From assembly GCF_039535115.1 (NCBI RefSeq), contig NZ_BAAAWO010000001.1, forward strand, positions 558,001 through 622,000: a stretch of 64,000 bases of DNA, read 5' to 3'. Positions 38,233 to 50,180 of the stretch are shown piece after piece (the stretch's first letter is position 1; every line of letters begins with the position of its first letter). The DNA is from Paeniglutamicibacter sulfureus (GTDB taxonomy: Bacteria > Actinomycetota > Actinomycetes > Actinomycetales > Micrococcaceae). Position numbers and translations under genes: made by a program. The notes below the pieces were generated by a model that saw nothing but the letters and a program-made list of their open reading frames with translations, ran no database searches and was not told the DNA's origin.

Positions 38233-39542
38233 TGACCGCGGTCATTCTCGCGCTCAGTGCGCTGGTCTTCATCCTCAGCGCCGCGCTGCTCACGGCCGCC
38301 GAATCGGCCTATCTCTACCTTTCGCGGCAGCAGGCCGAAGCCCTGCGCAACGACTACGCCTCGCCGCACCTGGCGAACATCCTCGCCGATTCCCAAAGCC
38401 ACACGCACGCGGTGCGCTTCTGGCGGATCTGGTTCGAGACCGCCTCCGCGGTGGCAGTCGCCATCCTCTACCTGGACCGCCTCGGCAACATCTGGCTGGC
38501 CGGGCTGTTGGCCACCGTCACCATGGCGGCGGTCAGCTTCGTGCTGGTCGGGGTGTCTCCGCGACGCCTGGGACGCAGCCACGCCGACACCGTCGTGCGC
38601 TACACCGCGCCGTTGATCCGCTTCCTGCGCGTGGTACTCGGGCCCATCCCGACCTGGCTGGTGGGCATCGGCCAGGCCATGAGCCCGCGCTCGGTCGCCG
38701 AGGAGGATGGCTTCCTGTCCAAGGAACGCCTGCGCGATCTTGTCGACAGGGCCACGGAGGGTGACGCGCTGGAGGACGAGACGGCGGAAATCATCAACTC
38801 GGTCTTCGACCTGGACGACACCTACGTCCGTTCTGTCATGGTGCCGCGCACCGAGATGAAGACCATCGACAAGGGCGAAGGCCTGAAGGCCGCGATGGAC
38901 TTGTTCCTGGCCTCGGGTTGCTCGCGCGTCCCGGTCATCGGGGAGGACACCGATGACATCCTTGGCATCGTCTACCTCAAGGACGTGGCCTACAAGCTGC
39001 ACCTGAGCCCGGAGAGCACCGACAAGGTCGAGGATCTGGCGCGCAGGGCACGCTACGTGCCGGAGTCCAAGTCCGTGGCCGAACTGCTGCCCGAGCTGCA
39101 GCAGGAATCCACCCACATGGCCATTGTCATCGACGAATACGGCGGAACGGCCGGCCTGGTCACCCTCGAGGACCTCATCGAGGAAATCGTTGGCGAGATC
39201 GACGACGAGTACGATCGGCAAAAGGTCGACATCGAGGAGGTGGGCGATGGCAGCTTTGTGGTGCGCGCCCATACCTCCATCGACGAACTCGGGGAGCTTT
39301 TCGACATCGACATCGACGAGGACGAAGTCGACTCGGTGGGCGGACTGCTGGGAAAGGTGCTCGAATCGGTGCCGGTGCTCGGATCCCACGCCACGTTCGA
39401 AGGCATCGAAATGAAGGTCCTCTCACTGAGCGGCCGACGCAACCGGATCGGCAAGATCCTGGTGCGCAAGGAAACAACACCACCCACGACCGGCGAACAA
39501 TCCGCCGCCAAAGATGCAGGGCATCACAAGGAGCAATCATGA
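38232..39542 (+). CDS. CNNM/CorC-HlyC type membrane protein with CBS pair
   Basis: Membrane protein of the hemolysin C/CNNM class, associated with Mg/Co efflux. The 436 residues begin with a DUF21 region of three to four helices ([21 protein letters not shown]). Two CBS domains follow (about 200-330, [15 protein letters not shown] and [21 protein letters not shown]), then a CorC/HlyC domain ([32 protein letters not shown]). The GTG start shares its G with the ybeY TAG stop. The stop overlaps era by 4 nt. Confidence 0.92.
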   Translation: MTAVILALSALVFILSAALLTAAESAYLYLSRQQAEALRNDYASPHLANILADSQSHTHAVRFWRIWFETASAVAVAILYLDRLGNIWLAGLLATVTMAAVSFVLVGVSPRRLGRSHADTVVRYTAPLIRFLRVVLGPIPTWLVGIGQAMSPRSVAEEDGFLSKERLRDLVDRATEGDALEDETAEIINSVFDLDDTYVRSVMVPRTEMKTIDKGEGLKAAMDLFLASGCSRVPVIGEDTDDILGIVYLKDVAYKLHLSPESTDKVEDLARRARYVPESKSVAELLPELQQESTHMAIVIDEYGGTAGLVTLEDLIEEIVGEIDDEYDRQKVDIEEVGDGSFVVRAHTSIDELGELFDIDIDEDEVDSVGGLLGKVLESVPVLGSHATFEGIEMKVLSLSGRRNRIGKILVRKETTPPTTGEQSAAKDAGHHKEQS

Positions 39543-40510
39543 GCCGGAACATCAAGAAGCCACAGATGCTGCCCACCGGAGGCTGGCCCGAGGACTTCCG
39601 CGCCGGATTCACTTCCTTCGTGGGCCGCCCCAATGCGGGCAAGTCGACGCTGACCAACGCGCTGGTGGGGCAGAAGGTGGCCATCACCTCCTCGAAGCCG
39701 CAGACCACCCGCCACACCATCCGCGGCATCGTGCACCGTGAGGATTCGCAGCTGATCCTGGTCGACACCCCGGGCCTGCACCGCCCGCGCACGCTGCTGG
39801 GCCAGCGCCTGAACGACCTGGTTGCCGACACCCTCTCCGAGGTCGACGCGATCGGCTTCTGCCTGCCGGCCAACGAGAAGATCGGCCCCGGCGACAGGTT
39901 CATCGCCGCCCAGTTGGCACAGCTGCAGAAAAAGCCCATCGTCGCGATCGTGACCAAGGCCGACACAGTTGACCGCGCCGCGCTGATGGCCCAGCTGATG
40001 GCAGTCACCCAGCTGGGCGTCGAAACCCTGGGCGAAAGCGGCTGGGCAGCAGTGGTCCCGGTGTCCGCCACCGGGGACTTCCAGGTCTCCGAGGTCGCCG
40101 ACGTGCTGGTGGCGCAGATGCCGCTGTCCCCGCCGTTGTACCCGGACGGTGAGCTGACCGACGAGCCGGAGGCCAAGATGGTTTCCGAGCTGATCCGCGA
40201 GGCGGCCCTGGAGGGCGTGCGCGACGAGCTGCCGCACTCCCTGGCCGTGGTCGTGGAGGAAATGGTCCCGCGCGAGGGACGCCCGGAGGACAGCCCGTTG
40301 CTGGATGTGCGGGTGAACCTGTACGTCGAGCGCTCCAGCCAAAAGGCCATCGTCATCGGCAAGGGCGGGGCACGGCTGCGCGACGTGGGAACGCGTTCGC
40401 GCAAGGCCATCGAGGCGCTGCTTGGCACCCGGGTGTACCTTGACCTGCACGTGAAAATCGCCAAGGAATGGCAGCGCGACCCCAAGCAGCTGGGCAAGCT
40501 CGGCTTCTAG
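39539..40510 (+). CDS. era: GTPase Era
   Basis: Essential GTPase that binds the 3' end of 16S rRNA during 30S assembly. The 323 residues contain GRPNAGKSTLTN (G1, 29-40), TTRHTIRG (G2), DTPGLHRP (G3), TKAD (G4), and a C-terminal KH domain (IVIGKGGARLRDVG followed by YLDLHVKIAKEW). It is the last gene of the phoH-ybeY operon, followed by a terminator. Confidence 0.97.
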   Translation: MSRNIKKPQMLPTGGWPEDFRAGFTSFVGRPNAGKSTLTNALVGQKVAITSSKPQTTRHTIRGIVHREDSQLILVDTPGLHRPRTLLGQRLNDLVADTLSEVDAIGFCLPANEKIGPGDRFIAAQLAQLQKKPIVAIVTKADTVDRAALMAQLMAVTQLGVETLGESGWAAVVPVSATGDFQVSEVADVLVAQMPLSPPLYPDGELTDEPEAKMVSELIREAALEGVRDELPHSLAVVVEEMVPREGRPEDSPLLDVRVNLYVERSSQKAIVIGKGGARLRDVGTRSRKAIEALLGTRVYLDLHVKIAKEWQRDPKQLGKLGF

Positions 40511-40532
40511 TCCTGCAGCCCACCTGGATATT

Positions 40533-40578
40533 CGGCCCCGTGCGCAGCCACCCTTTCGGGGGACCGCGCACGGGGCCG
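40533..40578 (+). terminator. Terminator after era
   Basis: Perfect 13-bp inverted repeat (40533-40545 with 40566-40578), 22 nt after the era stop, ending in TTG. The short U-stretch makes it moderate; it also faces the minus-strand pseudogene. Confidence 0.75.
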
Positions 40579-40596
40579 TTGCATGGGCCGCGCGGC

Positions 40597-43207
<2,611 letters not shown>

Positions 43208-43216
43208 GCATGCCAA

Positions 43217-43266
43217 GCGGCGGCGGGTGCACCTTCGGAAACCCCGGAGGATGCACCCGCCGCCGC
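43217..43266 (+). terminator. Terminator after leuA
   Basis: Perfect 15-bp inverted repeat (43217-43231 with 43252-43266) followed by ATTTCTCT, 9 nt after the leuA stop and only 14 nt before the recO start codon. Confidence 0.8.
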
Positions 43267-43280
43267 ATTTCTCTGGGATC

Positions 43281-44042
43281 ATGGACTACGTGTCACGTTC
43301 AACCTTTGCAGCAAAGAGCTACCGCACCCGCGGCATCGTCTTGCGCACCCACAAGCTCGGCGAGGCCGACCGAATCATCACCCTGCTGAGCCCCGAGCTC
43401 GGGGTGGTGCGCGCGGTGGCCAAGGGTGTGCGGCGCACCAGTTCCAAGCTGGGGGCCACGCTCGAGCCGTTCATGGAGGTCGACGCCCAGATCGTTGCCG
43501 GACGCTCGCTGCACACCATCATCCAGGCCCAGCTGCGCCACCCCTACGGCCAGGCGCTGGTGGCCGACTACTCCGCCTACACCGCCGGGGCCGCAATGCT
43601 GGAGACCGCCGAGCGCCTCACCGACGCCGACGCCGAATCCATAGCCCCGCAATACCGCCTGCTGCACGGCGCGCTGGCCACCCTGGCCCGCGGCGGGCAC
43701 GAATCCGGTACCGTGCTGGACTCCTACCTGCTGCGCGCGCTGGCCACCGCCGGCTGGGCGCCCAGCTTTGCCCATTGCGTCCGCTGCGGCGCGATGGGCC
43801 CCCACCAGGCCATCAACATCCCGCTGGGCGGTGTGGTCTGCCATGACTGCCGGCCCGCCGGATCAATGTCCCCGTCACCGGCTACGGTTTCCCTGCTTGC
43901 AGCCCTGCTCGAGGGCGACTGGGCAGTGATCGACGCGGCGGACGGGGCCACCCGCGCCCAGGGCGCGGCAGTGGTGGCCAACTACCTGCAATGGCACCTT
44001 GAACGAGCAGTAAAATCCCTCAAACTCGTGGAGCGACAATGA
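43281..44042 (+). CDS. recO: DNA repair protein RecO
   Basis: Recombination mediator that loads RecA together with RecR. The 253 residues have an N-terminal OB fold ([37 protein letters not shown]) and a zinc motif in the C-terminal part (CVRCGA and VCHDC). ATG 43281 is assumed; GTG 43290 is also possible, and no ribosome site is evident for either. The stop overlaps the uppS start by 4 nt. Confidence 0.92.
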   Translation: MDYVSRSTFAAKSYRTRGIVLRTHKLGEADRIITLLSPELGVVRAVAKGVRRTSSKLGATLEPFMEVDAQIVAGRSLHTIIQAQLRHPYGQALVADYSAYTAGAAMLETAERLTDADAESIAPQYRLLHGALATLARGGHESGTVLDSYLLRALATAGWAPSFAHCVRCGAMGPHQAINIPLGGVVCHDCRPAGSMSPSPATVSLLAALLEGDWAVIDAADGATRAQGAAVVANYLQWHLERAVKSLKLVERQ

Positions 44043-44869
44043 GCAAAGCCCCCAAGATCACCGGCAAGCCCGGGCCCAGCGTTCCGGCGCTGCGGCCGCA
44101 GGACGCGCCCATGCCCTACATCCAGCCCGAGCTCATCCCGCAGCACGTGGCCATCGTGATGGATGGCAACGGCCGCTGGGCCAACGCGCGCGGGCTGCCG
44201 CGCACCGAGGGTCACCGCGCCGGCGAGGCCGCGCTGCTGGACGTCATCGCCGGGGCTGTGCAAATGGGCATCAAGTACGTCTCGGTGTATGCCTTTTCCA
44301 CAGAGAACTGGAAGCGCAGCCCCGAGGAGGTTCGTTTCCTGATGGGCTTCTCCCGCGACGTGCTGCGCCGCCAGCGCGACACCCTCAACGAATGGGGCGT
44401 GCGCATCCGCTGGGCCGGACGCGAGCCGCGGCTCTGGCGAACAGTGGTCAACGAGCTCAAGGCCGCCGAGAAACTCACCGCCGGCAACCAGACCTGCCAA
44501 ATGACCATGTGCGTGAACTACGGCGGGCGGGCCGAGATCGCCGATGCGGTGAAGGCGATCGCCGAACAGGTCGCGGCCGGGACGCTGAAGCCCTCGCAAA
44601 TCTCGGAGAAGACGGTGGCCAGGCACCTGGACGAGCCCGAGATGCCGGATGTCGACCTGTTCCTGCGCACCAGCGGCGAGCAGCGCACGTCCAACTTCCT
44701 GCTCTGGCAGTCCGCCTATGCGGAAATGGTGTTCATCGACGAGTTGTGGCCCGACGTCGACCGCACGACCCTGTGGGATGCGGTGCGCGAATACGCCAGC
44801 CGCGACCGCCGGTACGGGGGAGCGGTGGACAAGCCGGCCATCGCCGGGGACGCGGCCGCCAACGCCTGA
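44039..44869 (+). CDS. uppS: Isoprenyl (undecaprenyl-type) diphosphate synthase
   Basis: cis-Prenyltransferase that makes the long-chain polyprenyl diphosphate carrier for cell-wall precursors. The 276 residues show [18 protein letters not shown] (catalytic Asp about 42), [24 protein letters not shown], and [19 protein letters not shown] with [12 protein letters not shown] overlaps the recO stop. The recO-uppS order is standard in actinobacteria. The exact chain length of the product is not predictable. Confidence 0.95.
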   Translation: MSKAPKITGKPGPSVPALRPQDAPMPYIQPELIPQHVAIVMDGNGRWANARGLPRTEGHRAGEAALLDVIAGAVQMGIKYVSVYAFSTENWKRSPEEVRFLMGFSRDVLRRQRDTLNEWGVRIRWAGREPRLWRTVVNELKAAEKLTAGNQTCQMTMCVNYGGRAEIADAVKAIAEQVAAGTLKPSQISEKTVARHLDEPEMPDVDLFLRTSGEQRTSNFLLWQSAYAEMVFIDELWPDVDRTTLWDAVREYASRDRRYGGAVDKPAIAGDAAANA

Positions 44870-44879
44870 GAGAACGCGC

Positions 44880-46079
44880 TCAGCGTTGCCCGTCGTCGGC
44901 GCGCGCCCCGGGCTCCGGCAGGTAGCCGGCGCCCCAGCGGTCCATCGCCGCATAGGCTGCTGCCCTCGGCTCGGGCAGGGACGAGAACACGTCGTGCATG
45001 GCCCCGTGGAGGATCGCGTTGGTGACCTCGCTGCCCAGTTTCAGGGAACGCTCGCGCACCACGTTGACCTCGATGACACTGTCGTTGTGCAACATGGCCT
45101 CGTCGAAGCTGGTGCCCAGATGCGTTGACTTCGAGGTCAGCACCAACACCGGGACCTTGATGTCCAGGCCCCTGGCCACCTCCCGGTGCCCGGCCATCAC
45201 CGCGGTGATCCAGCCGGCGGTCGTCGGGAAGGCAATCGGCGGGCGCCAGCGTGGATGCAGATCCCAGGAGCCATTGCCCTGCCGGGACAGCGAGCGCCAG
45301 TAGTTGTCCAATTCCGGCAGGTGCAGCTTGGCCCGGGGCCGTAGTCGGGCAATGGGCTCGACCACGCCCTGGGCGGCGTAGCGCACCAGGTAGCTGCCCT
45401 GCATCTCCAGCCACGGACTGTTCAGGATCAACGCGTCGAAGGCCTCCGGGTGCCGGTTGACCCACAGGCTTGTCACCAGCCCGCCGGTGGAATGCGCCAG
45501 GCAGATGCCCGTCGCGTCCGCGCCTTCGACGGAACGGATCATCTCCAGCGCCGCGTCCAGGTCCGCGTCGTACTCGTTCAGGGACGCGGTGAATCCGGGG
45601 TTCAGGTGGTGTGCGCGCAGGCTGCGACCGTAGCGGCGCAGGTCCAGCGCGTAGAACGCGTAGCCACGATCGCTCCAATACCGGGCCAGCTCGGCGTTGT
45701 AGAAGTAGTCGCTCCAGCCGTGGACGGCCAGCACGAAGCCGACGTGCCGCCCTGCCGTCGCCGACGTGCCGTCGGTGGATGCTTCCGGTGCCAACGGTCC
45801 GGGCCACAGTGCGCCCAGTGCGCTGCGCAACCGGGAGCCAAGGGCGGGACGTGCATGCGCGGGTGCAGGGGTCGGACGCTGGTGGCGCACCAGGGTGGCG
45901 CACAGCTCGCCTTCGTCGTCCTCGCCCAGGGGCAGGGTGGTGTAGCTGAAGCCCTCGCCCAGGATGTCCGGCTCCCAGGTGCCCGGCAGGGTGGTTGCGC
46001 TGTACTCCGGCCACGTTGCGCTGGGATCGTCCGGAAGCGGTGGTGCGGGTCCGGAGCCGAGGGAGGAGGCGTGCGACAT
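44880..46079 (-). CDS. Alpha/beta hydrolase, monoglyceride-lipase-like
   Basis: A 399-residue hydrolase of the serine aminopeptidase S33 / Hydrolase_4 type. FVLAVHGWSDYFYN holds the oxyanion region (about 116-128), LAHSTGG carries nucleophile Ser197, VLTSKSTH the acid region and GAMHDVFSS the catalytic His. Family members often cleave monoacylglycerols or lysophospholipids. It ends 10 nt from the convergent uppS gene and is divergent from pyrD. Confidence 0.85.
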   Translation of the reverse strand: MSHASSLGSGPAPPLPDDPSATWPEYSATTLPGTWEPDILGEGFSYTTLPLGEDDEGELCATLVRHQRPTPAPAHARPALGSRLRSALGALWPGPLAPEASTDGTSATAGRHVGFVLAVHGWSDYFYNAELARYWSDRGYAFYALDLRRYGRSLRAHHLNPGFTASLNEYDADLDAALEMIRSVEGADATGICLAHSTGGLVTSLWVNRHPEAFDALILNSPWLEMQGSYLVRYAAQGVVEPIARLRPRAKLHLPELDNYWRSLSRQGNGSWDLHPRWRPPIAFPTTAGWITAVMAGHREVARGLDIKVPVLVLTSKSTHLGTSFDEAMLHNDSVIEVNVVRERSLKLGSEVTNAILHGAMHDVFSSLPEPRAAAYAAMDRWGAGYLPEPGARADDGQR

Positions 46080-46091
46080 GTGTTGAGCATA
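46080..46091 (-). promoter_or_regulatory. -10 element of the hydrolase gene
   Basis: On the minus strand TATGCT (46086-46091) lies 6 nt before ATG 46079; leaderless arrangement. Confidence 0.5.
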
Positions 46092-46139
46092 ACCAACTTG
46101 AAGTTGTTTGGAGCCGTGGATGCGGGAAGACTAGGAGTC

Positions 46140-47231
46140 ATGCGCATATATCCCACGATTTTCCGTCTTGTTTTCACGAAGATGGACCCCGAAAAGGCTC
46201 ACCACTTTTCCTTCGACGCCCTCCGGTTGGCAGAGAAACTCGGGGTGTCTGTCATCGCGCGGAAGCTGTGTGCCCCGGACCCTGCGCTGCGCCGCACCGT
46301 GATGGGGATCGATTTCCCCTCGCCCTTCGGCCTGGCGGCGGGCTTCGACAAGGAGGGGGCAGGCATTCCTGCCCTGGCCGACCTTGGCTTTGGCCATGTG
46401 GAGGTCGGAACCATCACCGGTGTCGCCCAGCCGGGCAACGAGAAGCCCCGGCTTTTCCGCCTCGTGGAGGACAAGGCGGTCATCAACCGCATGGGGTTCA
46501 ACAATGACGGCGCGCGCGCGGTGGCCCCCCGCATCCGTGCCGCACGGCTGCGCCTGGGCACCCGCTTTGGCGCCGGCCGCCCGGTCATCGGCGTGAACAT
46601 CGGCAAGACCAAGACCGTGGAACTCGATGACGCCGTCTCCGACTACCTGGTCTCCACCCGTGAACTGGCCGCCCACGCTGACTACCTGGTGGTCAACGTG
46701 TCATCGCCCAACACCCCGGGGCTGCGCCTGTTGCAGGGCGTCGAGACGCTGCGGCCGCTGCTGAGCGCGGTTGGCGCCGAGGCCGACCGCGTCGCCGGAC
46801 GCCACGTCCCGCTGCTGGTCAAGATCGCCCCCGACCTCAACGACGACGACATTGCCGACGTCGCCACGTTGGCCACCGAGCTGGGGCTTGACGGCATCAT
46901 TGCCACCAACACCACCATTGCCCGCGAACCGCTGGTCTCCGACGCGTTCAAGGTTGCCGAGATCGGGGCCGGCGGACTCAGCGGCGCACCGTTGAAGGCC
47001 CGCTCGCTGGCGGTCCTGCGGGTGCTGCGCGAAAAGGTCCCGGCTGAAATGGCGATCATCTCCGTGGGCGGGGTCAGCACCGGGGACGATGTCATCGAGC
47101 GCCTCGAGGCCGGCGCGGACCTGGTCCAGGGCTACACCGCGTTCCTCTACGAGGGCCCGCTATGGGTCCGCGGCATCAACAGGGCACTGGCAAAGGCACA
47201 GGCCCAGGGCAGGTCCCTGGCCAGGAAGTAG
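46140..47231 (+). CDS. pyrD: Dihydroorotate dehydrogenase (quinone), class 2
   Basis: Membrane-associated FMN enzyme that oxidises dihydroorotate with quinone as acceptor, in pyrimidine synthesis. The 363 residues have a hydrophobic N-terminal helix (YPTIFRLVFTKMDPEKAHHF) typical of class 2. They also have FGLAAGFDKEG (Lys71), INRMGFNNDGA, VNVSSPNTPGLR (active Ser region) and IISVGGVSTGDDV. ATG 46140 is preceded by AGGAG at very short spacing. The frame is open far upstream only by chance. Confidence 0.95.
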   Translation: MRIYPTIFRLVFTKMDPEKAHHFSFDALRLAEKLGVSVIARKLCAPDPALRRTVMGIDFPSPFGLAAGFDKEGAGIPALADLGFGHVEVGTITGVAQPGNEKPRLFRLVEDKAVINRMGFNNDGARAVAPRIRAARLRLGTRFGAGRPVIGVNIGKTKTVELDDAVSDYLVSTRELAAHADYLVVNVSSPNTPGLRLLQGVETLRPLLSAVGAEADRVAGRHVPLLVKIAPDLNDDDIADVATLATELGLDGIIATNTTIAREPLVSDAFKVAEIGAGGLSGAPLKARSLAVLRVLREKVPAEMAIISVGGVSTGDDVIERLEAGADLVQGYTAFLYEGPLWVRGINRALAKAQAQGRSLARK

Positions 47232-47245
47232 GCGCATGCGCCGAG

Positions 47246-47283
47246 CGGGGCCCCTTCACCGATCAATCGGCGAAGGGGCCCCG
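47246..47283 (+). terminator. pyrD terminator
   Basis: Perfect 12-bp inverted repeat (47246-47257 with 47272-47283) with a 14-nt loop, 14 nt after the stop; it lacks a clear U-run. Confidence 0.7.
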
Positions 47284-47348
47284 ACTTCGCTTGGGCCGAC
47301 GGGCGGGGGAGCGAGGGTGCTCTTCCATCGGATCCCGGACAGCGAAAA

Positions 47349-47397
47349 GGCGTGTGGCGCCCTGCCGGGAATCCATTCCCCGGGGGTGCCACACGCC
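47349..47397 (-). terminator. Terminator of the DUF3043 gene
   Basis: Inverted repeat 47349-47358 with 47388-47397, 10 bp; on the minus strand the stem is followed by TTTTC. It lies 33 nt past the DUF3043 stop. Confidence 0.75.
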
Positions 47398-47430
47398 TTG
47401 GTGTGGAATCTTGAACGCGTGTGCGTATTG

Positions 47431-48012
47431 TTAGCGCGGATCCTCGCCGCGACGCACCTGCGGCTTGGGCAGGCGCAACTTGCGGAACTGAAGTCCGCGC
47501 ATGATGCCGTAGTAGGTCACGCCGCGTTCGACCGAGCCAAAGCGGGCAATCAGCCCCTTCTTCAGTCCGCGCGACATGATGAAGGCGTCGACGGCAACGA
47601 GTGCCACCAGGATCCACAGTGCAAAGGTGATGTAAACCTGGACCGCCGGGAACCTCGAGAGGGTCAGCGAAACGATCAGGAAAGCGAAGACGGCAAACAT
47701 CAGGTATTCGCCGACCATGAAGCGGCGGTCCACGTAGTCGCGGGTAAAGCGCTTCTGCGGTCCCTGGTCACGGGCTGCCATGAAGCGCTCGTCGCCGGTC
47801 TCATTGGCCAACCGCATGCGGTTCTGGGCCTCCAGGCGCTGGTTGCGCTCGGCCGCGCGCGCAAGCTTGCGGTCGGTGGGTACCAACGGGCGCTGGTTTT
47901 GCGCCTGCTGCGCACTGCGCTTTGGGGTCGGGGCATTTTTGCCGGCGGGCCTTGTGGTCTCTTCTGTGGGCGCTTCTACGGAAGCTGCCTGATCTTTCTT
48001 GCGTCCAAACAC
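47431..48012 (-). CDS. DUF3043 membrane protein
   Basis: Actinobacterial family of unknown function, 193 residues. A charged N-terminal half (KRSAQQAQNQRPLVPTDRKL, QGPQKRFTRDYVDRR) is followed by two hydrophobic helices (YLMFAVFAFLIVSLTL and YITFALWILVALVAVDAF) and a basic C-terminus (RLPKPQVRRGEDPR). The charged-then-two-helix layout is typical. The GTG start lies 6 nt after a -10 element. It is divergent from the M20 peptidase gene, with about 70 bp shared upstream sequence. Confidence 0.87.
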   Translation of the reverse strand: MFGRKKDQAASVEAPTEETTRPAGKNAPTPKRSAQQAQNQRPLVPTDRKLARAAERNQRLEAQNRMRLANETGDERFMAARDQGPQKRFTRDYVDRRFMVGEYLMFAVFAFLIVSLTLSRFPAVQVYITFALWILVALVAVDAFIMSRGLKKGLIARFGSVERGVTYYGIMRGLQFRKLRLPKPQVRRGEDPR

Positions 48013-48024
48013 CTTTCCAGTCTA
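48013..48024 (-). promoter_or_regulatory. -10 element of the DUF3043 gene
   Basis: TAGACT on the minus strand (48019-48024) lies 6 nt before GTG 48012. Confidence 0.5.
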
Positions 48025-48069
48025 GCTTGCACCCGGCACGCCATCGTCATTCGGCGCACGGCGCGGTTG

Positions 48070-48082
48070 TAGGCTTTTTCCC
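48070..48082 (+). promoter_or_regulatory. -10 element of the M20 peptidase gene
   Basis: TAGGCT (48070-48075) ends 7 nt before ATG 48083; no ribosome site, so leaderless. Confidence 0.5.
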
Positions 48083-49492
48083 ATGACTACCAAGAACACC
48101 GCCGCCCCGGCATCATTCGGCGTGGATCGCGAGTCCCTGAGCGCACACGTAGACACCGATTTCAATCGCATCGTCTCCGAACTCGGCAGGCTGGTGGCCA
48201 TTCCCGGCATTGCCTGGGAATCATTCGACCCCGACCAACTGGACCGAAGCGCCGAGGCAGTGGCGCAGCTGGTGCGCGAAGCCGGCATGGAAAATGTCGA
48301 AATCCTCCGCGTTCCCACCCCAGCAGGAGTGCCCGGGGGCCCCGCTATCGTGGCCAATCGCCCGGCCCGCGACGGCAAGCCGACCATCCTTCTCTATGCG
48401 CACCACGATGTGCAGCCTCCGGGCGACGAGGACCTGTGGGACACCAAGCCCTTTGAAGCCACCGAGATCGATGGCCGGCTGTATGGTCGCGGAGCGGCCG
48501 ATGACAAGGCCGGCATCATGGTGCACATTGCCGCCCTGCGCGCGGTGCTGGACAGCATTGCGGACTTCGGCCTGGGTGTCACCTTCTTCCTCGAAGGCGA
48601 GGAAGAGGCCGGTTCGCCCAGTTTCCGCCGGTTCCTGGAGACCCACCGCGATCGCCTGGAGGCGGACGTCATCGTGGTCGCCGACTCCAGCAATTGGAAG
48701 GTGGGGGTCCCGGCGCTGACCACTTCCCTGCGCGGCATGGTCGGGGGAGTGGTGGAAGTCCGCGCCCTGGCCCATGCGGTGCACTCGGGCATGTTTGGCG
48801 GGCCCCTGCTCGATGCCCCCACCCTGGCAGCTCGCTTGATTTCCACTTTCCATGATGCCGAGGGCAACGTGGCCATCGAGGGCCTGGCCTCCCACGAGCG
48901 TGCGGTCGTCGACTACCCCGAGGACTCGTTCCGGGCGGATTCCTCGGTGCTGGACTCGGTCAAGTTGGCGGGCAGTGGCAACATCGCCGACAGGCTCTGG
49001 AACAAGCCGGCCCTTTCGATCATCGGGATGGACATCCCCTCGGTTGCGATTTCTTCAAACACCTTGTTGCCTTCCACGCGATTCAAGCTGAGCCTGCGCA
49101 TCGCCCCCGGGCAGGACCCGGAGTCGGCGGTTGCCGCGCTGCGCGCGCACATCATGGGCCAGGACCTGCGCGGAGCCCAAGTGACCTTTGAAGCCGACGA
49201 GGCCGGGCAGTCCTTTTCCACCGACACCTCGGCCCCGGCCGCGCAAGCTAGCCTGTGGGCGCTGGGGGAAGCGTGGGGAGTCCCGGCGGTTGAAACCGGC
49301 ATCGGCGGATCCATTCCATTCATCTCCGACCTGCTCGAGATCTTCCCCGCCGCGCAGATCCTCGTGACCGGCGTCGAAGACCCGGATTCCCGCGCGCATT
49401 CGGCCAATGAGTCGCTGCACCTGGGCGATTTCCGTCACGCAATTTTGGCCGAGGCGCTGTTCTTGGCACGCTTGAACAACCACGGGCTATGA
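48083..49492 (+). CDS. M20 family dipeptidase
   Basis: Zinc-dependent cytosolic dipeptidase or related amidohydrolase, 469 residues. Metal ligands lie in LLYAHHDVQPPGD (about 103-115), RGAADDKAG (136-144) and EGEEEAGS (171-178, catalytic Glu). A dimerisation domain is inserted in the middle (GMVGGVVEVRALAHAVHSGM). The final His is near AHSANESLHLGDF. It resembles the dipeptidases (CNDP-like) of actinobacteria; the natural peptide is unknown. Confidence 0.92.
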   Translation: MTTKNTAAPASFGVDRESLSAHVDTDFNRIVSELGRLVAIPGIAWESFDPDQLDRSAEAVAQLVREAGMENVEILRVPTPAGVPGGPAIVANRPARDGKPTILLYAHHDVQPPGDEDLWDTKPFEATEIDGRLYGRGAADDKAGIMVHIAALRAVLDSIADFGLGVTFFLEGEEEAGSPSFRRFLETHRDRLEADVIVVADSSNWKVGVPALTTSLRGMVGGVVEVRALAHAVHSGMFGGPLLDAPTLAARLISTFHDAEGNVAIEGLASHERAVVDYPEDSFRADSSVLDSVKLAGSGNIADRLWNKPALSIIGMDIPSVAISSNTLLPSTRFKLSLRIAPGQDPESAVAALRAHIMGQDLRGAQVTFEADEAGQSFSTDTSAPAAQASLWALGEAWGVPAVETGIGGSIPFISDLLEIFPAAQILVTGVEDPDSRAHSANESLHLGDFRHAILAEALFLARLNNHGL

Positions 49493-49600
49493 GGTCCGGG
49501 CGGCGTCGCTGCGCCAGTACGTGCGGTCTCGTCGTACCATTGAAGGTGAGGGGCCGCGCTTGAGGCGTAGTCCAAGTGAGCAGTATATGGAGGATCACGC

Positions 49601-49975
49601 ATGACAACTGCAGCCAACGAGACCACCGCAGACCCGACCGAGCTTCCGAGCCACGAGGTCAAGCTGTCGGAGGTCGCAGCAGAAAAGGTCCGTTCACTGC
49701 TTGAACAGGAAGGCCGCACCGATCTTCGGTTGCGCGTCGCCGTTCAGCCAGGGGGATGTTCGGGCCTGATTTACCAGCTCTACTTCGACGAGCGCCTGCT
49801 GGAGGGCGACGCCGTAAAGGACTACGACGGCGTTGAGGTCATTGTCGACAAGATGAGCGTTCCCTACCTGGACGGCGCTTCGATTGACTTCGAAGACACC
49901 ATCTCCAAGCAGGGTTTCACCATCGACAACCCGTCCGCCGGGGGCTCTTGCGCCTGTGGAGATTCCTTCCACTAA
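49601..49975 (+). CDS. A-type iron-sulfur carrier (HesB/IscA/ErpA family)
   Basis: Carries Fe-S clusters to target enzymes. The 124 residues show RVAVQPGGCSGLIYQLYFDE with Cys53, and a C-terminal CACGDSFH with Cys117 and Cys119, the three conserved ligands. An acidic N-terminal extension of ~18 residues precedes the fold. ATG 49601 has GGAGG 9 nt upstream. It precedes the cytochrome oxidase genes by 200 bp, as in other actinobacteria, and may serve the Rieske protein of the same region. Confidence 0.93.
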   Translation: MTTAANETTADPTELPSHEVKLSEVAAEKVRSLLEQEGRTDLRLRVAVQPGGCSGLIYQLYFDERLLEGDAVKDYDGVEVIVDKMSVPYLDGASIDFEDTISKQGFTIDNPSAGGSCACGDSFH

Positions 49976-50180
49976 GTCGGAACCAAATGCACCGCCCATA
50001 CGTTGAGACATCTTCGTCCCTGGGCGGTGTTTTGGTCGGCATTCGCATGCCCGAGAGGGTAAGCTCTACGATAAGTAGTAAAACTATGGTTTTCTTCGAC
50101 CTCATCAGCGTTGATTCACTTGAGTCCGGCCGCTGGGTGTCGAAGACTCATTCAGCACCAACAAAGAGGAAGGGCCGTCT

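Noticed and set aside
45450..46139. Upstream extension of the pyrD frame by 230 codons
   Set aside because: It is antisense to the alpha/beta hydrolase gene and lacks similarity to PyrD.
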